Assembly: GCA_903893315.1 (NCBI GenBank)
Contig: CAITLU010000013.1
Location: forward strand, 62,001-126,000
From: an uncultured bacterium
Lineage (GTDB): Bacteria; Desulfobacterota; Binatia; UBA1149; CAITLU01
DNA: 64,000 nt
Direction: 5' to 3'
The notes under the pieces were generated by a model. The model ran no database searches. It was not told the DNA's origin and saw nothing but the letters and a program-made list of their open reading frames with translations. A program made the position numbers and the translations under genes. Within the stretch, counting starts at the first letter, position 1. Every line of letters begins with the position of its first letter. Below, piece after piece: positions 36,430-46,097 of this stretch.

Positions 36430-37632
36430 GTGGCGGTGGCCCCCCGAAAAGCTCCGATTCCGCGCGCTTTTCTGTTGGTCTCCGCGGCGAATTTCCTCTC
36501 CTTCCTGAACATCGCCTTCTTTTTCCTGCTGCCTCTGTGGGTAGTGCAGCAGGGCGCCGGCGAGGCAGTGGCCGGGCGCGTCAACGGCGTGCAGGGCTTC
36601 GCCGGCCTGGCGGCCCTGCCATTCATCGGCTACCTGCTCGACCGCTTCGGACGGCGACGTTTTCTCATCGCCGGCATCGGTGTCGGAGCGTTGTGCTCGC
36701 TGGCCTTCGTCTTCATCGACACCATCGGCACTCCTCTCTACGTCCTGCGGGCCATCCAGGGCGTGGCTTCCACCAGCGCGTTTACCGGAGCCCAGACCCT
36801 CGCCGTACTGTTTGCCCCGCCCGAAAGACGCGGCGAGGCGATAGGCTGGTTCGGCATCTCGACGATCCTGACCCACTCCATCAGCCCCATCATCGGCGAG
36901 GAGATAATCCGGCGCTTCGGCTTCCACGCCATGTTCGGCGTCGGCGCCGTACTCGGCACCATCGCCTTCGTGATAGCCTGTTTCGTACCGCGCCCTCCCG
37001 AGTTCGTCGCGGGCAGCCGCAGCGAGTCCTTCCACCCGGCAACGGCCCGGCGCGCCGTGGCTACCGCGACATTTGCAATGCTTTGCTACGGGTTCGGATT
37101 CGGGGCCACCCAGACCTTCGTGCCGGTATTGATGGAGCGCTACTCGATCGGCAGGGTGGGTTTCTTCTTCGCCGCCTGGAGCCTGACCGCGGTGGCGGCA
37201 CGCGCAAGCCTAGGCAGCCTCTCCGATCGACTCGGCCGCCGCGCAGTACTCATACCGGCGATGGCGATGATGACGCTGGCAGTGGGATCGCTCGCCTTCG
37301 TGCGAAGTCTCCCCGCGATCGTCGCGGTCGGCGCGTTGTTCGGAGTCGCGCACGGCATGCTCTACCCGACGATGAACGCGCTGGTGACCGATTGGAGCAA
37401 CCCGCGCAACATCGGCCGTACCCAGAGTCTGTTCAGCGGATCCTACAGTCTCGGCATTTCCACGTGCGCATTCTTCTTCGGCATGGTCGTGGAAAGCCAC
37501 GGCTATCCGGCGATGTTCCTGACGGCGATGGGGATCACGATCATCGGTCTCGCCGCCTTCATGAGCGGCCCCGGCGATCTCGCCACCGGACTTGTCCTCG
37601 AAGCCGACCCGGATACCGCCCGCGAGGACTAG
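36430..37632 (+). CDS. MFS transporter
   Basis: A 400-residue major facilitator protein with about 12 hydrophobic segments. Motif A-type loops are LDRFGRRRFLIAG after TM2 and SLSDRLGRRAVLIPA after TM8. The start is GTG 36430, and it diverges from gspA across 123 nt. No substrate signature is recognisable; it resembles the sugar-phosphate/drug efflux branches of the superfamily. No regulator is adjacent. Confidence 0.87.
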   Translation: MAVAPRKAPIPRAFLLVSAANFLSFLNIAFFFLLPLWVVQQGAGEAVAGRVNGVQGFAGLAALPFIGYLLDRFGRRRFLIAGIGVGALCSLAFVFIDTIGTPLYVLRAIQGVASTSAFTGAQTLAVLFAPPERRGEAIGWFGISTILTHSISPIIGEEIIRRFGFHAMFGVGAVLGTIAFVIACFVPRPPEFVAGSRSESFHPATARRAVATATFAMLCYGFGFGATQTFVPVLMERYSIGRVGFFFAAWSLTAVAARASLGSLSDRLGRRAVLIPAMAMMTLAVGSLAFVRSLPAIVAVGALFGVAHGMLYPTMNALVTDWSNPRNIGRTQSLFSGSYSLGISTCAFFFGMVVESHGYPAMFLTAMGITIIGLAAFMSGPGDLATGLVLEADPDTARED

Positions 37633-37769
37633 CTGAAAAACCCCTTCCGGTCTGCTCGGGAAGGCCCGGGTGCGGAGCCGGCGCGATCACCGCGAGCGCG
37701 AGCGCCGGGTCGGTAAGGTGTGGGGCGTATCATGCGCCGGCGCGGAGCGCGGCCAGCATGGTCGGAGCG

Positions 37770-38672
37770 CTAGACGGCGAAGAAATCTTCGGCGTCACCG
37801 CCGGTGATCAAGACTTTCTCGATGCGGCCGTTGCGAAAGACCTTGATCTCGATGGTGTCGCCAGGCTTGTGCTGCCAGATACCCTGGTAAAGCTGCAAAC
37901 GGCCCGTGACCTGCTGCTCGTCGACACGGACGATGATGTCGCCGACCGCCAGCCCCGAAGTTTCCCCCGGCGCACCAGGCACCAGCCCCGCGACCACCGT
38001 ACGGCCGGGAAGCGAGTAGCAGAACATCCCCAGCCAGGCCCGCGCCGGACGCGAAACACGGCGCCCGTAACGACGTAGTTCATCGGCATGTTCAAAGAAA
38101 TGCTCCGAAGGAATCGCCAGAGTGGCGCGTCCGATGGAGCCGAGATTGAGCGAGACTACGCCGATCATGCGGCCGTGCGTGTCGCACAGCGGAGCACCGC
38201 CGAGACCTGGGTTGATGGTGCTGACCCAGATCGCGCGCTCCAGCGAATACTCCCAGTAGGCGTCGAAAGGGTCGACCGAAACGATGAACCCGCAGGCGCT
38301 GCGACGATCGGCGCCGCCGACACTGGCCAACAGGAACACATCCTGGCCGGCACTGACCGAATGAGAGTCGATGCAGCGAAGCGGCGCCAACCGGCCCGGA
38401 TCAATGCTGATCGCCGCGACTCCGGTTGCGAAGTCCTGGGCGACCAGCTGCGCCGGGTAGGTGTTGCCAGCGGTGTCGGTTACGCGGACGCGATTGGCAC
38501 CGAGAACGATGTAATTGACCGTGAGGATGGTGCCGGCCTCGTCGACAACCGTGCCGGTTCCGGCCCTTGAAGTCCCTAGCACCGACGCGGACGGATGCGA
38601 CGACGGGATCTCGGCTGAAATCGTTACAGTCGAGGCAGCGACCTCGCGAAGGAGTCTGATGTGTCCGTCCAC
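37770..38672 (-). CDS. HtrA-like protein with PDZ domain and no catalytic triad (pseudoprotease)
   Basis: A 300-residue protein with the HtrA/DegP plan: a chymotrypsin-fold domain (about 30-195) and one PDZ domain (about 210-290; VVAGLVPGAPGETSGLAVGD). Aligned to HtrA, the His box reads ILTVNYIVLGA with Tyr54 in place of His, the Asp box reads DFATGVAAI with Gly84 in place of Asp, and the Ser box reads NPGLGGAPL with Gly158 in place of Ser. All three catalytic residues are thus lost while the fold motifs stay intact. No signal peptide is visible, so it is probably cytoplasmic. The start is GTG 38672, with an in-frame stop close upstream. A scaffold or sensor role is inferred. It diverges from pabB. 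Confidence 0.82.
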   Translation of the reverse strand: MDGHIRLLREVAASTVTISAEIPSSHPSASVLGTSRAGTGTVVDEAGTILTVNYIVLGANRVRVTDTAGNTYPAQLVAQDFATGVAAISIDPGRLAPLRCIDSHSVSAGQDVFLLASVGGADRRSACGFIVSVDPFDAYWEYSLERAIWVSTINPGLGGAPLCDTHGRMIGVVSLNLGSIGRATLAIPSEHFFEHADELRRYGRRVSRPARAWLGMFCYSLPGRTVVAGLVPGAPGETSGLAVGDIIVRVDEQQVTGRLQLYQGIWQHKPGDTIEIKVFRNGRIEKVLITGGDAEDFFAV

Positions 38673-38800
38673 GGCGCCGGAGCCTAGACATCAGGAGCTG
38701 AACGAGCAACCCGAAGTGACGACTTTGAGCGGAGCAGTTCCGCACCGCCGCTGCACGATATCCCGGTTGACCGGCCGCAGACCTGATCCTAGGAGAGCAC

Positions 38801-40168
38801 GTGGCGATAGGTTCCCCGCTGGAGTTCGCACCGTGGAGCCTCGTCACGCCCCACCTCGAGCGCGCCTGCGCTTTCCTGCTCGATCGGGGACGTGGACGCT
38901 TGTCGTTCGCGGGGAGTTGTCCGGTCGCGCAGCTCGTCGTCGAACACGACGGTCAGGTGCGAGAGTTTCGCGGCGAACGCTGGAAACCTTTCGACATCGA
39001 TCCGATCGACGCCATTTCGAGCTTCGTCGATGCCGCGCAGGTGGCGACGGACAACGGCTTGCCTGACGCCCTGGCCGGCCTCGACGTGCGCTGCCTGCCG
39101 CGCACTGTGGGCTATCTCGCCTACGAGTTGGGCATCTTCTCCGAACCCGCCTCGGCACCGGCGACGGCCCGGGTTCACGACACGCTCGGCACGCCGCTGG
39201 CCGTGCTTTCAACCTACGCAGCCGTCGACGTCTGGGATCCGCGCAGCGCTTCGATCACGCACGTGCGTTTCCCCGGCCACGAGAACGGCGTCGTCACTCG
39301 CGAAGAGAACCGCTGCGCTTCCCGCCACTGGCAAGAGACATCACGCGCGGCCTACCGTCGCGGATTCGAGACCATACAGCGCGCGATCCGCGCCGGAGAA
39401 ATCTACCAGGCCAATCTTTCGCGGCGGATCGTTACCGACCTGAAGACTGAACCTGCCGCGCTTTACGCGCGACTGCGCGAGGCACAACCGGTGCCCCACG
39501 GCGCCTTTCTCGACTGCGGCGGTTTCGAACTTCTGTCAAACTCGCCCGAGACGTTCCTGATCCGCGACGGCGACAGGATCGTCACCCGGCCGATCAAGGG
39601 CACCAGGCCGCGGGGCCACGATCGGGCCGGCGACGCGAGACTTCGTGACGAATTGCTGGCCGATCCCAAAGAAAACGCGGAACATCTCATGATCGTCGAC
39701 CTCGAACGCAATGACCTGGGCCGCATCGCCCGCACCGGAAGCGTTGAGGTCACCCACTTCGCCGAAATCGAGAGCTTCGCGACCGTGCATCACATGGTTT
39801 CCGAGGTGAGCGCCGAGCTTCGCGCCGGCGTCGATCTTGCCGCCGTCCTGCGCGCCACCTTCCCCGGTGGCTCGATCACCGGCGCACCGAAGATCCGCGC
39901 GATGGAATTGCTGGCCGATGTAGAGGAGAACCGGCGCGGGCCGTACTGCGGCGCGATCGGCTTTTTCAACGGCAGCCGCTGCTTCGAGCTGTCGATCGCG
40001 ATCCGCACGGCGCTGACCTGCCGTGGCCGGGCCATGTACTCGGCGGGAGGCGGCATCGTCGCCGACTCGGATTGCGAACGGGAATGGGAAGAGACAGAAG
40101 CCAAGGCCGCGGCGTTCCGTGCGTGTCTCGACAGCGAAGGCGCGTCGGCCGCGGCGGCAGGCTCGTAA
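38801..40168 (+). CDS. pabB: aminodeoxychorismate synthase component I
   Basis: A 455-residue chorismate-utilising enzyme that makes 4-amino-4-deoxychorismate for folate synthesis. The nucleophile motif is PIKGTRPRG, with Lys266; anthranilate synthases have Ala there (PIAGT), so PabB is the better call than TrpE. Other marks are AGEIYQANLSRR, DLERNDLGRI, HHMVSEVSAEL and FPGGSITGAPKIRAMEL. The start is GTG 38801 with GGAGAG just upstream. No pabA amidotransferase gene is near. The lyase gene pabC follows after 21 nt. Confidence 0.92.
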   Translation: MAIGSPLEFAPWSLVTPHLERACAFLLDRGRGRLSFAGSCPVAQLVVEHDGQVREFRGERWKPFDIDPIDAISSFVDAAQVATDNGLPDALAGLDVRCLPRTVGYLAYELGIFSEPASAPATARVHDTLGTPLAVLSTYAAVDVWDPRSASITHVRFPGHENGVVTREENRCASRHWQETSRAAYRRGFETIQRAIRAGEIYQANLSRRIVTDLKTEPAALYARLREAQPVPHGAFLDCGGFELLSNSPETFLIRDGDRIVTRPIKGTRPRGHDRAGDARLRDELLADPKENAEHLMIVDLERNDLGRIARTGSVEVTHFAEIESFATVHHMVSEVSAELRAGVDLAAVLRATFPGGSITGAPKIRAMELLADVEENRRGPYCGAIGFFNGSRCFELSIAIRTALTCRGRAMYSAGGGIVADSDCEREWEETEAKAAAFRACLDSEGASAAAAGS

Positions 40169-40189
40169 GTCAAAAAGAAGGTGGAATGA

Positions 40190-41080
40190 ATGGGTTCGTC
40201 GATCTGCTATTTCAACGGAAAATTCGGGGACGTCGCCAAGGCGCGCATCTCGCCTCTGGACCGCGGCTTCCTGTTCGGCGAGGGGCTCTTCGAAACCTGG
40301 CGCACGTACAGCGGACGTCCCTACGGGATCAGCGAGCACCTGGCCCGCATGGCCCGCACCGCCAAGCAGATCGGCATCGCGTTCGACCCTGACGAACCGT
40401 GGGAACAGCGAAGCACCGAACTGGCACGGCGTAATCACATGCTCAAGAGCGACGGCGCCGTGCGCATGACGATCACGCGCGGCCGCGGACCGATTTCTCT
40501 GGTGGTGGAAGCTACCGAGGACCCCACCCGCCTGATGCTGTTCCGGCCTCTGGAGCCGGGCCTGGGTATCGCCAAACGCGACGGGGTCGCGATACACCTG
40601 GTAAGCGTCGGATCGGGCGTGTCCGAGCGCCAGCGCCAGATCAAATCCCTCAATTATCTGCCGGCAATTCTCGCGCGTACGCAGGCACGGGAGCGGGGCT
40701 GCTTCGAAGCCCTCTACCATCTCGACAACGGCAAGGTGCTCGAAGGCACCACCAGCAACATCTTCGTGGTGCGCCGCGGTGTCGTGCGCACGACACCGAT
40801 CTCTATGGGGCTACTGCCCGGAGTCACCCGCCACAAGGTCATCAAGCTGACCCGGTCGATCACCAAACTGCGCGAAGAAGTGCTCACGCTCGACGACCTG
40901 CTCGCCGCCGACGAAGTATTCCTGACTTCGTCTTCGATCGAGATCGTGCCGGTGGTGCGCGTCGGCCGCCGCAAGGTCGGCAAAGGCAGCGTCGGCGAGA
41001 TCACTCGCCAGTTGCAGCTGGATTATCGCAAAGCCGTCGCGCGCCAGCTCGACATTCCAATCGAATCGCTGGGGGAATGA
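40190..41080 (+). CDS. pabC: class IV aminotransferase, probable aminodeoxychorismate lyase
   Basis: A 296-residue PLP enzyme of fold type IV. Family marks are ISPLDRGFLFGEGLFET, the PLP Lys within RQIKSLNYLPAI, and LEGTTSNIFVVRRG plus LPGVTRHKVI. D-amino acid and branched-chain aminotransferases share these motifs, but its position 21 nt after pabB makes the lyase that releases p-aminobenzoate the best reading. Together pabB and pabC give the two dedicated steps from chorismate to p-aminobenzoate. Confidence 0.88.
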   Translation: MGSSICYFNGKFGDVAKARISPLDRGFLFGEGLFETWRTYSGRPYGISEHLARMARTAKQIGIAFDPDEPWEQRSTELARRNHMLKSDGAVRMTITRGRGPISLVVEATEDPTRLMLFRPLEPGLGIAKRDGVAIHLVSVGSGVSERQRQIKSLNYLPAILARTQARERGCFEALYHLDNGKVLEGTTSNIFVVRRGVVRTTPISMGLLPGVTRHKVIKLTRSITKLREEVLTLDDLLAADEVFLTSSSIEIVPVVRVGRRKVGKGSVGEITRQLQLDYRKAVARQLDIPIESLGE

Positions 41081-41124
41081 CCCGCCACCTTCGCGAAGCG
41101 AAACGACGCGATCCAGCGCCAGGT

Positions 41125-42837
41125 TCAGGGGAGCCGATAGACGAACATCGATCCCACGCGATCGATGGGCTGGAGGTCCTGCAGCCACGCGTAGGTCAGC
41201 GGTGGTACCCAACGCATACGGCCCCCGAGAATCCAGAAGTACGGTCTCCCCATCAGAAAGCTCGCCGACACCACCGCGACGCCCTTTGACACCCCGCGCT
41301 CGAGCGGCGTGAACTTGATGCCGTAGACCGCCGGATCCACGCGGCCGAAGTAGGCCAGCGACACGGAGTCGAGGTGCCGCTCCGACATGTACTCGCGCAG
41401 ACGTACCAGGTCCTGGCCCCAGTCCAGGTTGGAATCGATCAGGACGCGGTGACCACCCTGCGCGCCACCGGCCGCCTCGTTGAAGAATTGCAGGTATCGC
41501 GGCGCCACCGCCAGCGTCGCGGCGCCATACCAGAACAGCGCGGCCGCCGCAGCGACAGCAGTTACCCGCGAGCGCCGCGAAGCGGCGTGCGTCCACATCT
41601 CCAGTCCCGACACGAACCACGGCGCGGTCGCGACAAAGAGCAAGGGATAGACGGGAAGTACATGGCGTTCGCCGATGTACAGCGAGTTCAGCGCTGAGTT
41701 CGCCGCGAAGATCATCACCACCGGAACGAACAGGCAGTAGTCGCGCAGACCGCGGCTGCGGCCCGTGACCCACGCCCCCAGGGCGAACAGCGACGCACCG
41801 AGAAGCGGCAGCGGACACTTGGCCGCAAAAGCCGCCAGGTGGTAGTACCACCAGCCGTCGGCCGACAGTTCGCCAAGCAGGAAATAGGAAGGTTCGTGTC
41901 CCTTGCCGACTTCCAGCACCATGTCGATTCCCGACAGAAACGGGGTCGGCAGCGGCAGACGAAGCCAAGGTGCACGCGCGGCCAGCGTCGCCAACTTGCC
42001 GCCCGCCGCGAGATCCGCCGCGCCGAGCGGCGCGAAGGTGCCGTCGAAACCGTAGCCGGCGTTGAGCACCAACAGCGCGGCGGCTGCGGTCAGCATCAGC
42101 AACCACGCCCAACGCCCCATCGACGCTCCGCTGCGCCGTTCGCTCAACGCGCCCGCCAGGCACAACACGCCCACTATCGCCATCAGCGTGAAAGCCGACA
42201 GTTTGAGCAAGGTCGCAACAGCGATGGCGACGCCGAGAAGCACTGCGCGCGGCGCTCCCGGTCGATCCAGCAGCAACCACGCGGCGTACAACACCGCGAC
42301 GAAACCGAAGGTGCCCGCCGCATCGTTCGTCACCAGATGCGCGTGGGCCAGCATCGAAGGCGAAAACGCGAAAAGGAACAGCACTACCAGCGCCTCGCGC
42401 GAACCATAAAGCCGGCGCGCCCACGACGCCGCCAACGCAGCGGTGGCGACGCCGAAAAGTACGATCACCAGGCGTGGCCAGAAATAGAGTTCCTGGTAAC
42501 GCGAGACGTTGGCGCCCATGAAATAGTAACCCCAGCCCCACGCGGCGGTTCCGGGTTCGGGCGTGAACACCGGCCGACTCAGCAACAGAGGCAGCGCCGC
42601 CAGCATCCGTGTCAGATGCGGATTGATCGGATCCTGGCGGAAGTCGCCGGTGGTCAGCGCGTGCAAGCCGAGGGGAAGGTGAAGGAACTCGTCGATCGTC
42701 ACCGAGTCGCGCCGCGCCGCGATCGCTCCCTGCAACACAAACGCACCGATCAGCGCCGCCGCGACGATCCTGAACGTCCGCCGATTCGGCGCGGCCGCGT
42801 CAGAGCCACTCTCAGATGTCGTCCCGGCAGCCTTCAA
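41125..42837 (-). CDS. GT-C glycosyltransferase, GT39/PMT-like membrane protein
   Basis: A 570-residue polytopic inner-membrane protein with about ten hydrophobic segments. The first periplasmic loop carries the acidic motif SVTIDEFLHLPLG, and later loops include RQDPINPHLTRML and LIDSNLDWGQDLVRLREYM; the last is typical of dolichyl/polyprenyl-phosphate-dependent PMT-like proteins. It probably transfers a sugar from a polyprenyl phosphate to a lipid or protein outside the cytoplasm. Its start overlaps the stop of the upstream membrane-protein gene (ATGA), so the two are coupled. Confidence 0.8.
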   Translation of the reverse strand: MKAAGTTSESGSDAAAPNRRTFRIVAAALIGAFVLQGAIAARRDSVTIDEFLHLPLGLHALTTGDFRQDPINPHLTRMLAALPLLLSRPVFTPEPGTAAWGWGYYFMGANVSRYQELYFWPRLVIVLFGVATAALAASWARRLYGSREALVVLFLFAFSPSMLAHAHLVTNDAAGTFGFVAVLYAAWLLLDRPGAPRAVLLGVAIAVATLLKLSAFTLMAIVGVLCLAGALSERRSGASMGRWAWLLMLTAAAALLVLNAGYGFDGTFAPLGAADLAAGGKLATLAARAPWLRLPLPTPFLSGIDMVLEVGKGHEPSYFLLGELSADGWWYYHLAAFAAKCPLPLLGASLFALGAWVTGRSRGLRDYCLFVPVVMIFAANSALNSLYIGERHVLPVYPLLFVATAPWFVSGLEMWTHAASRRSRVTAVAAAAALFWYGAATLAVAPRYLQFFNEAAGGAQGGHRVLIDSNLDWGQDLVRLREYMSERHLDSVSLAYFGRVDPAVYGIKFTPLERGVSKGVAVVSASFLMGRPYFWILGGRMRWVPPLTYAWLQDLQPIDRVGSMFVYRLP

Positions 42838-44792
42838 TGGCTCATCGTGTCCAATTCGGCGATCATCGACAACAGGTCGGAGTTGTGCGGATCGAGGCTA
42901 CGCGCCCGCTCCAGATGCATGCGCGCCTGAGCCAGATCCCCACGGGCAGCGCGATACCGGGCCGCACGCATCAGCGTCTCGAGCTCGTAATCGAACGGGA
43001 GCGGCAACAGGAGAGCCTTCTCGAACAGCGTCAGTGCCAGATCCCGGTCTCCAAGGACTTCTATCAGGCGTGCGTAAGCTACCATCGCGGTGTAGCGCTC
43101 GACCGGCCACTGCCACGACCAAGTTGCGCAGGGGCCGTCCAGAAGGGCATCCGTACGCGGGCGCCACTCCGACATGAAGGCTGTGCGCGCCTTGCTGACC
43201 AACGGATCGCCCGCCGCCGACACCCGCACGAACACGGCCGCAACCTCGTCGTAGTAAACCAGGCCCCACTGACGGCTGCCGACCAGGAAACGGATCAGGC
43301 TCTGACGGTTGCCCCAACGATGAAACAGGATCGCGCTGTTGATGCCGCGCCGGTCGGCTTCCTGTAACCACAGACGTCCGTCGTTGAGACTCTGCATGTA
43401 AGCAGAAAAGAAATCAGTGTCGTAGACCTCCAGCCGCCCGTCGATGTACACACCCTTGCCGCTCGGATCGTCCCAGGCCAGATAGCCTCCGGCCGTCATG
43501 TCGTTATAGGTCGGCCCGGGGAGGCCCTGGCTGCGAAAGAACTCGACCGCACGCACCGGAAAGTTGGCTTCGAACACCCCGAGCCCGAATTCGTGGGTCT
43601 CTCCCATGCGCGCGTACCAGGCGTTGCTCGCAACGAAGAGCATCAGCGCAACGAGAGCCGCCGGCGCCGCCAGCGTGAGTCCGCGGATCGCCATGCCGTC
43701 GGCCTGCCGCCAAGCTCGCGGCAAGCGCGACACCAGCACCTTCGCGCACTGGGCCAGGAACGGCGCAGCGCCGATCGCGAAAACACCGATGTTGCGTCTT
43801 GCCAGCAGCGACAGCCACGCCAGCGCCGCGGTGAACACCAAGGCACCGACGTCGAAGCCGCCGTCCCTGGCGGCATCGTGGCCATCCGAGCGGCCGAGCG
43901 CCCGCACCAGGCCGGCGCCGACCACCACCGCCACCGCGGAGAACACCATCAGTTGGTAAGAGCCGATCGCGAAGGTCGGGAAATAGCCTGAGAAGGGAGG
44001 ACGGAACTCGCCGATCACCTGGTAGACGCCGCTCGATCCGTCAATGCGCGACATCAACTCGAGCGGGAACACCCAGGCCTCGTAGAAGTACGGGTTGACC
44101 AGAGTGCACGCCGCCGCGATCGCTCCCCACACGAACAGCCGTTTCCTGGCCGGCGCCGGCCAGGCGCTGTCGCGGCGCCAAGTACGCGGCAGCAGCGGCG
44201 CCTGGGCGATCACGGCACCACCGCACGCGCACACGATCGCTGCCATGCCGACGATGAAGAGCGAGTGGAGATTGGCCCACGCCAGCATCAACGGCGCGAG
44301 CAGCCACAGGCGCCGTCCCTCGTTGCCGCGTCCCCGCGCAAGTATCAGCAGCACACCGGCAAGGAGCGGAAAGCTCGCCATCTCGGGGCGCACCAGCAGA
44401 CGTTCGCTCACCGTCATCGCCACCCACACCAACCACAAGGTAGCTGCCAGCGGCGGCAGTACGCGGCGCACATTGGCAAGAAGCAGTACAAACGTGCCCA
44501 CGAAGCAGAGCGTCGCGGCGATCACCAGACCGTTGGCACCGGCCAGCATGTAGACCCCGTACATCGACAGGTCGTAGAGCCACTGCAGGTTGATCCACTC
44601 GTTGTGCGGCACCGTGAAAGAGAGGGGATCGGTGACTGGCACCGACATGTGAAGCGCAATCCAGCGTCCGGAGGCCAGATGCCACCAGGTATCGAAGTCG
44701 TCGATGCGGCGCAGGGCGAGCGCCGCGACGACCAGCAAGGCGAAGAGCGGAAGAAAAGCCGACAGCCGGGCAAGGAAGTTTTTATTGTGCAT
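42834..44792 (-). CDS. polytopic membrane protein of unknown function with TPR-like tail
   Basis: A 652-residue protein with about ten transmembrane segments. The first external loop has RIDDFDTWWHLASGRWI, which resembles the acidic first loop of GT-C glycosyltransferases. A soluble region of about 270 residues follows the membrane part, ending with a short TPR-like helix pair (DLAQARMHLERARSLDPHN). I start it at ATG 44792 (MHNKNFLARL) rather than an upstream GTG. I do not recognise a named family. Coupling with the GT39-like gene by a 4-nt overlap suggests a shared role in surface glycan assembly. Confidence 0.7.
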   Translation of the reverse strand: MHNKNFLARLSAFLPLFALLVVAALALRRIDDFDTWWHLASGRWIALHMSVPVTDPLSFTVPHNEWINLQWLYDLSMYGVYMLAGANGLVIAATLCFVGTFVLLLANVRRVLPPLAATLWLVWVAMTVSERLLVRPEMASFPLLAGVLLILARGRGNEGRRLWLLAPLMLAWANLHSLFIVGMAAIVCACGGAVIAQAPLLPRTWRRDSAWPAPARKRLFVWGAIAAACTLVNPYFYEAWVFPLELMSRIDGSSGVYQVIGEFRPPFSGYFPTFAIGSYQLMVFSAVAVVVGAGLVRALGRSDGHDAARDGGFDVGALVFTAALAWLSLLARRNIGVFAIGAAPFLAQCAKVLVSRLPRAWRQADGMAIRGLTLAAPAALVALMLFVASNAWYARMGETHEFGLGVFEANFPVRAVEFFRSQGLPGPTYNDMTAGGYLAWDDPSGKGVYIDGRLEVYDTDFFSAYMQSLNDGRLWLQEADRRGINSAILFHRWGNRQSLIRFLVGSRQWGLVYYDEVAAVFVRVSAAGDPLVSKARTAFMSEWRPRTDALLDGPCATWSWQWPVERYTAMVAYARLIEVLGDRDLALTLFEKALLLPLPFDYELETLMRAARYRAARGDLAQARMHLERARSLDPHNSDLLSMIAELDTMSH

Positions 44793-44825
44793 GGATGGGA
44801 TCTGCGGCCGGCGCAGCACGGAACC

Positions 44826-46019
44826 TCAGGCGCTCGCCCGGCCGAGCTCTGCGGCGGCGGCCATGCGGCGAGCGCTGGCGTCGGCCTCGAGCAGAACCTC
44901 GACGCTGTCGCACGGGACCGCGACGTGGGCGTCCATACAAATGGAAACGGTTCGCGCGATGTCGCCGAAGCCTATGTCGTCGGCAAGAAAACGGGCTACC
45001 GCGATTTCGTTGGCGGCGTTGGCCACCGCCGGCATCGTCCCTCCCGCCGCCAGCGCACGATAGGCGAGTGCGAGGCACGGAAAGCGAACCGGATCGGGTC
45101 GGCCAAAAGTCAGCGTCCCGGTGGCCGCCAGATCCAGACGCGGCAGGTGACCGAGTTCGAGCACGTCGGGATACGACAGCGCGTAGGCGATCGGGATCGT
45201 CATGTCGGGCAGCGCAAGCACCGCTATCACCGACTCGTCGCGATAACGTACCAGTGCGTGAACGATGCTCTGGGGATGCACCAGCACTTCGATGTCTTCG
45301 GGAACCACGTCGAAGAGCCACCGCGCCTCAATGACTTCGAGCCCTTTGTTCATCAGCGTAGCCGAGTCGATCGTGATCTTACTGCCCATGTTCCAGGTCG
45401 GATGGCGCAGCGCCTCCTCGCGCGTGACGTGCCGGAGCTGCTCGGCGCTGTGCTCGCGAAACGGTCCGCCCGACGCGGTCAGGATTATCTTGCTGACGTG
45501 AGCGGGATCGCGGCCAGCCAGTGCCTGGAAGACCGCGTTGTGCTCGCTGTCGACGGGAAGCAGACGGGCTCCGCTCGCGGCCGCGCGGCGGCGCACCAGT
45601 TCGCCGCCCACCACCATCACTTCCTTGTTGGCGAGGGCGATGTCGATTCCGGCGTCGATGGCCGCCAGCGTCGGCTCGAGTCCGACAGCGCCGACCAGAG
45701 CCGAAACCAGCACTTCGGTCCCGGCAGCGCAGGCCACCGCCCGCAAGCCGTCGCTGCCGTGCCGAACCGCGGGCGCCTCGGCGCCCATCTCGCTCGACAG
45801 CGCTGCGGCAAGCTCGGCAGCATCGCGGCCATCGCCGACCGAAACGAGTTCGGGACGAAAGCGCAGCGCCTGCTCCTTGACCAGGTCGGTGCGGCGCCCC
45901 GCGGCGAGAGCGACGACGCGAAAGCGAAGTCGAAAGCGTTCGATCAGGGCGAGCGTGGTGGTGCCGATCGAGCCGGTGCAGCCGAGGATCGACACGCCCT
46001 TGGGAGCCGCCGTGGTCAC
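44826..46019 (-). CDS. dxr: 1-deoxy-D-xylulose 5-phosphate reductoisomerase
   Basis: A 397-residue NADPH-dependent enzyme making MEP, the committed step of the MEP isoprenoid pathway. The nucleotide loop is SILGCTGSIGTTTL, and further marks are ALANKEVMVVGG, LTASGGPFRE, HPTWNMGSKITIDSATLMNK and HPQSIVHALV. The start is GTG 46019 (VTTAAPKGVSILG), which gives normal length; longer readings add an Arg/Ser-rich extension with no family match. It diverges from the TonB receptor gene. cdsA and rseP, common neighbours, are absent here. Confidence 0.93.
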   Translation of the reverse strand: MTTAAPKGVSILGCTGSIGTTTLALIERFRLRFRVVALAAGRRTDLVKEQALRFRPELVSVGDGRDAAELAAALSSEMGAEAPAVRHGSDGLRAVACAAGTEVLVSALVGAVGLEPTLAAIDAGIDIALANKEVMVVGGELVRRRAAASGARLLPVDSEHNAVFQALAGRDPAHVSKIILTASGGPFREHSAEQLRHVTREEALRHPTWNMGSKITIDSATLMNKGLEVIEARWLFDVVPEDIEVLVHPQSIVHALVRYRDESVIAVLALPDMTIPIAYALSYPDVLELGHLPRLDLAATGTLTFGRPDPVRFPCLALAYRALAAGGTMPAVANAANEIAVARFLADDIGFGDIARTVSICMDAHVAVPCDSVEVLLEADASARRMAAAAELGRASA

Positions 46020-46068
46020 GCCGGGCGTCTTAGGTTGCCGCAGGGAGGGTGTCAAAGCCCGGCCTTTG

Positions 46069-46097
46069 TTGACAGCCCGCGTTCGTCTTCCTACGGT
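46069..46097 (+). promoter_or_regulatory. sigma-70-like promoter for TonB receptor operon
   Basis: TTGACA (46069-46074), a 17-nt spacer and TACGGT (46092-46097) precede the receptor ATG by 55 nt. A 7-bp inverted repeat (GCCCGCG/CGCGGGC) flanks the spacer and -10 box and could be an operator. No cobalamin riboswitch or clear Fur box is visible. Confidence 0.5.

Noticed and set aside
36537-38078. 513-codon Arg-rich frame across the MFS gene and into the pseudoprotease region
   Set aside because: Frame-shifted reading of a clear transporter; very high Arg and Pro content is typical of such shadows.
40811-42541. 576-codon frame opposite pabC and overlapping the GT39-like gene
   Set aside because: Arg/Gly-rich translation in the wrong frame of two well-supported genes.
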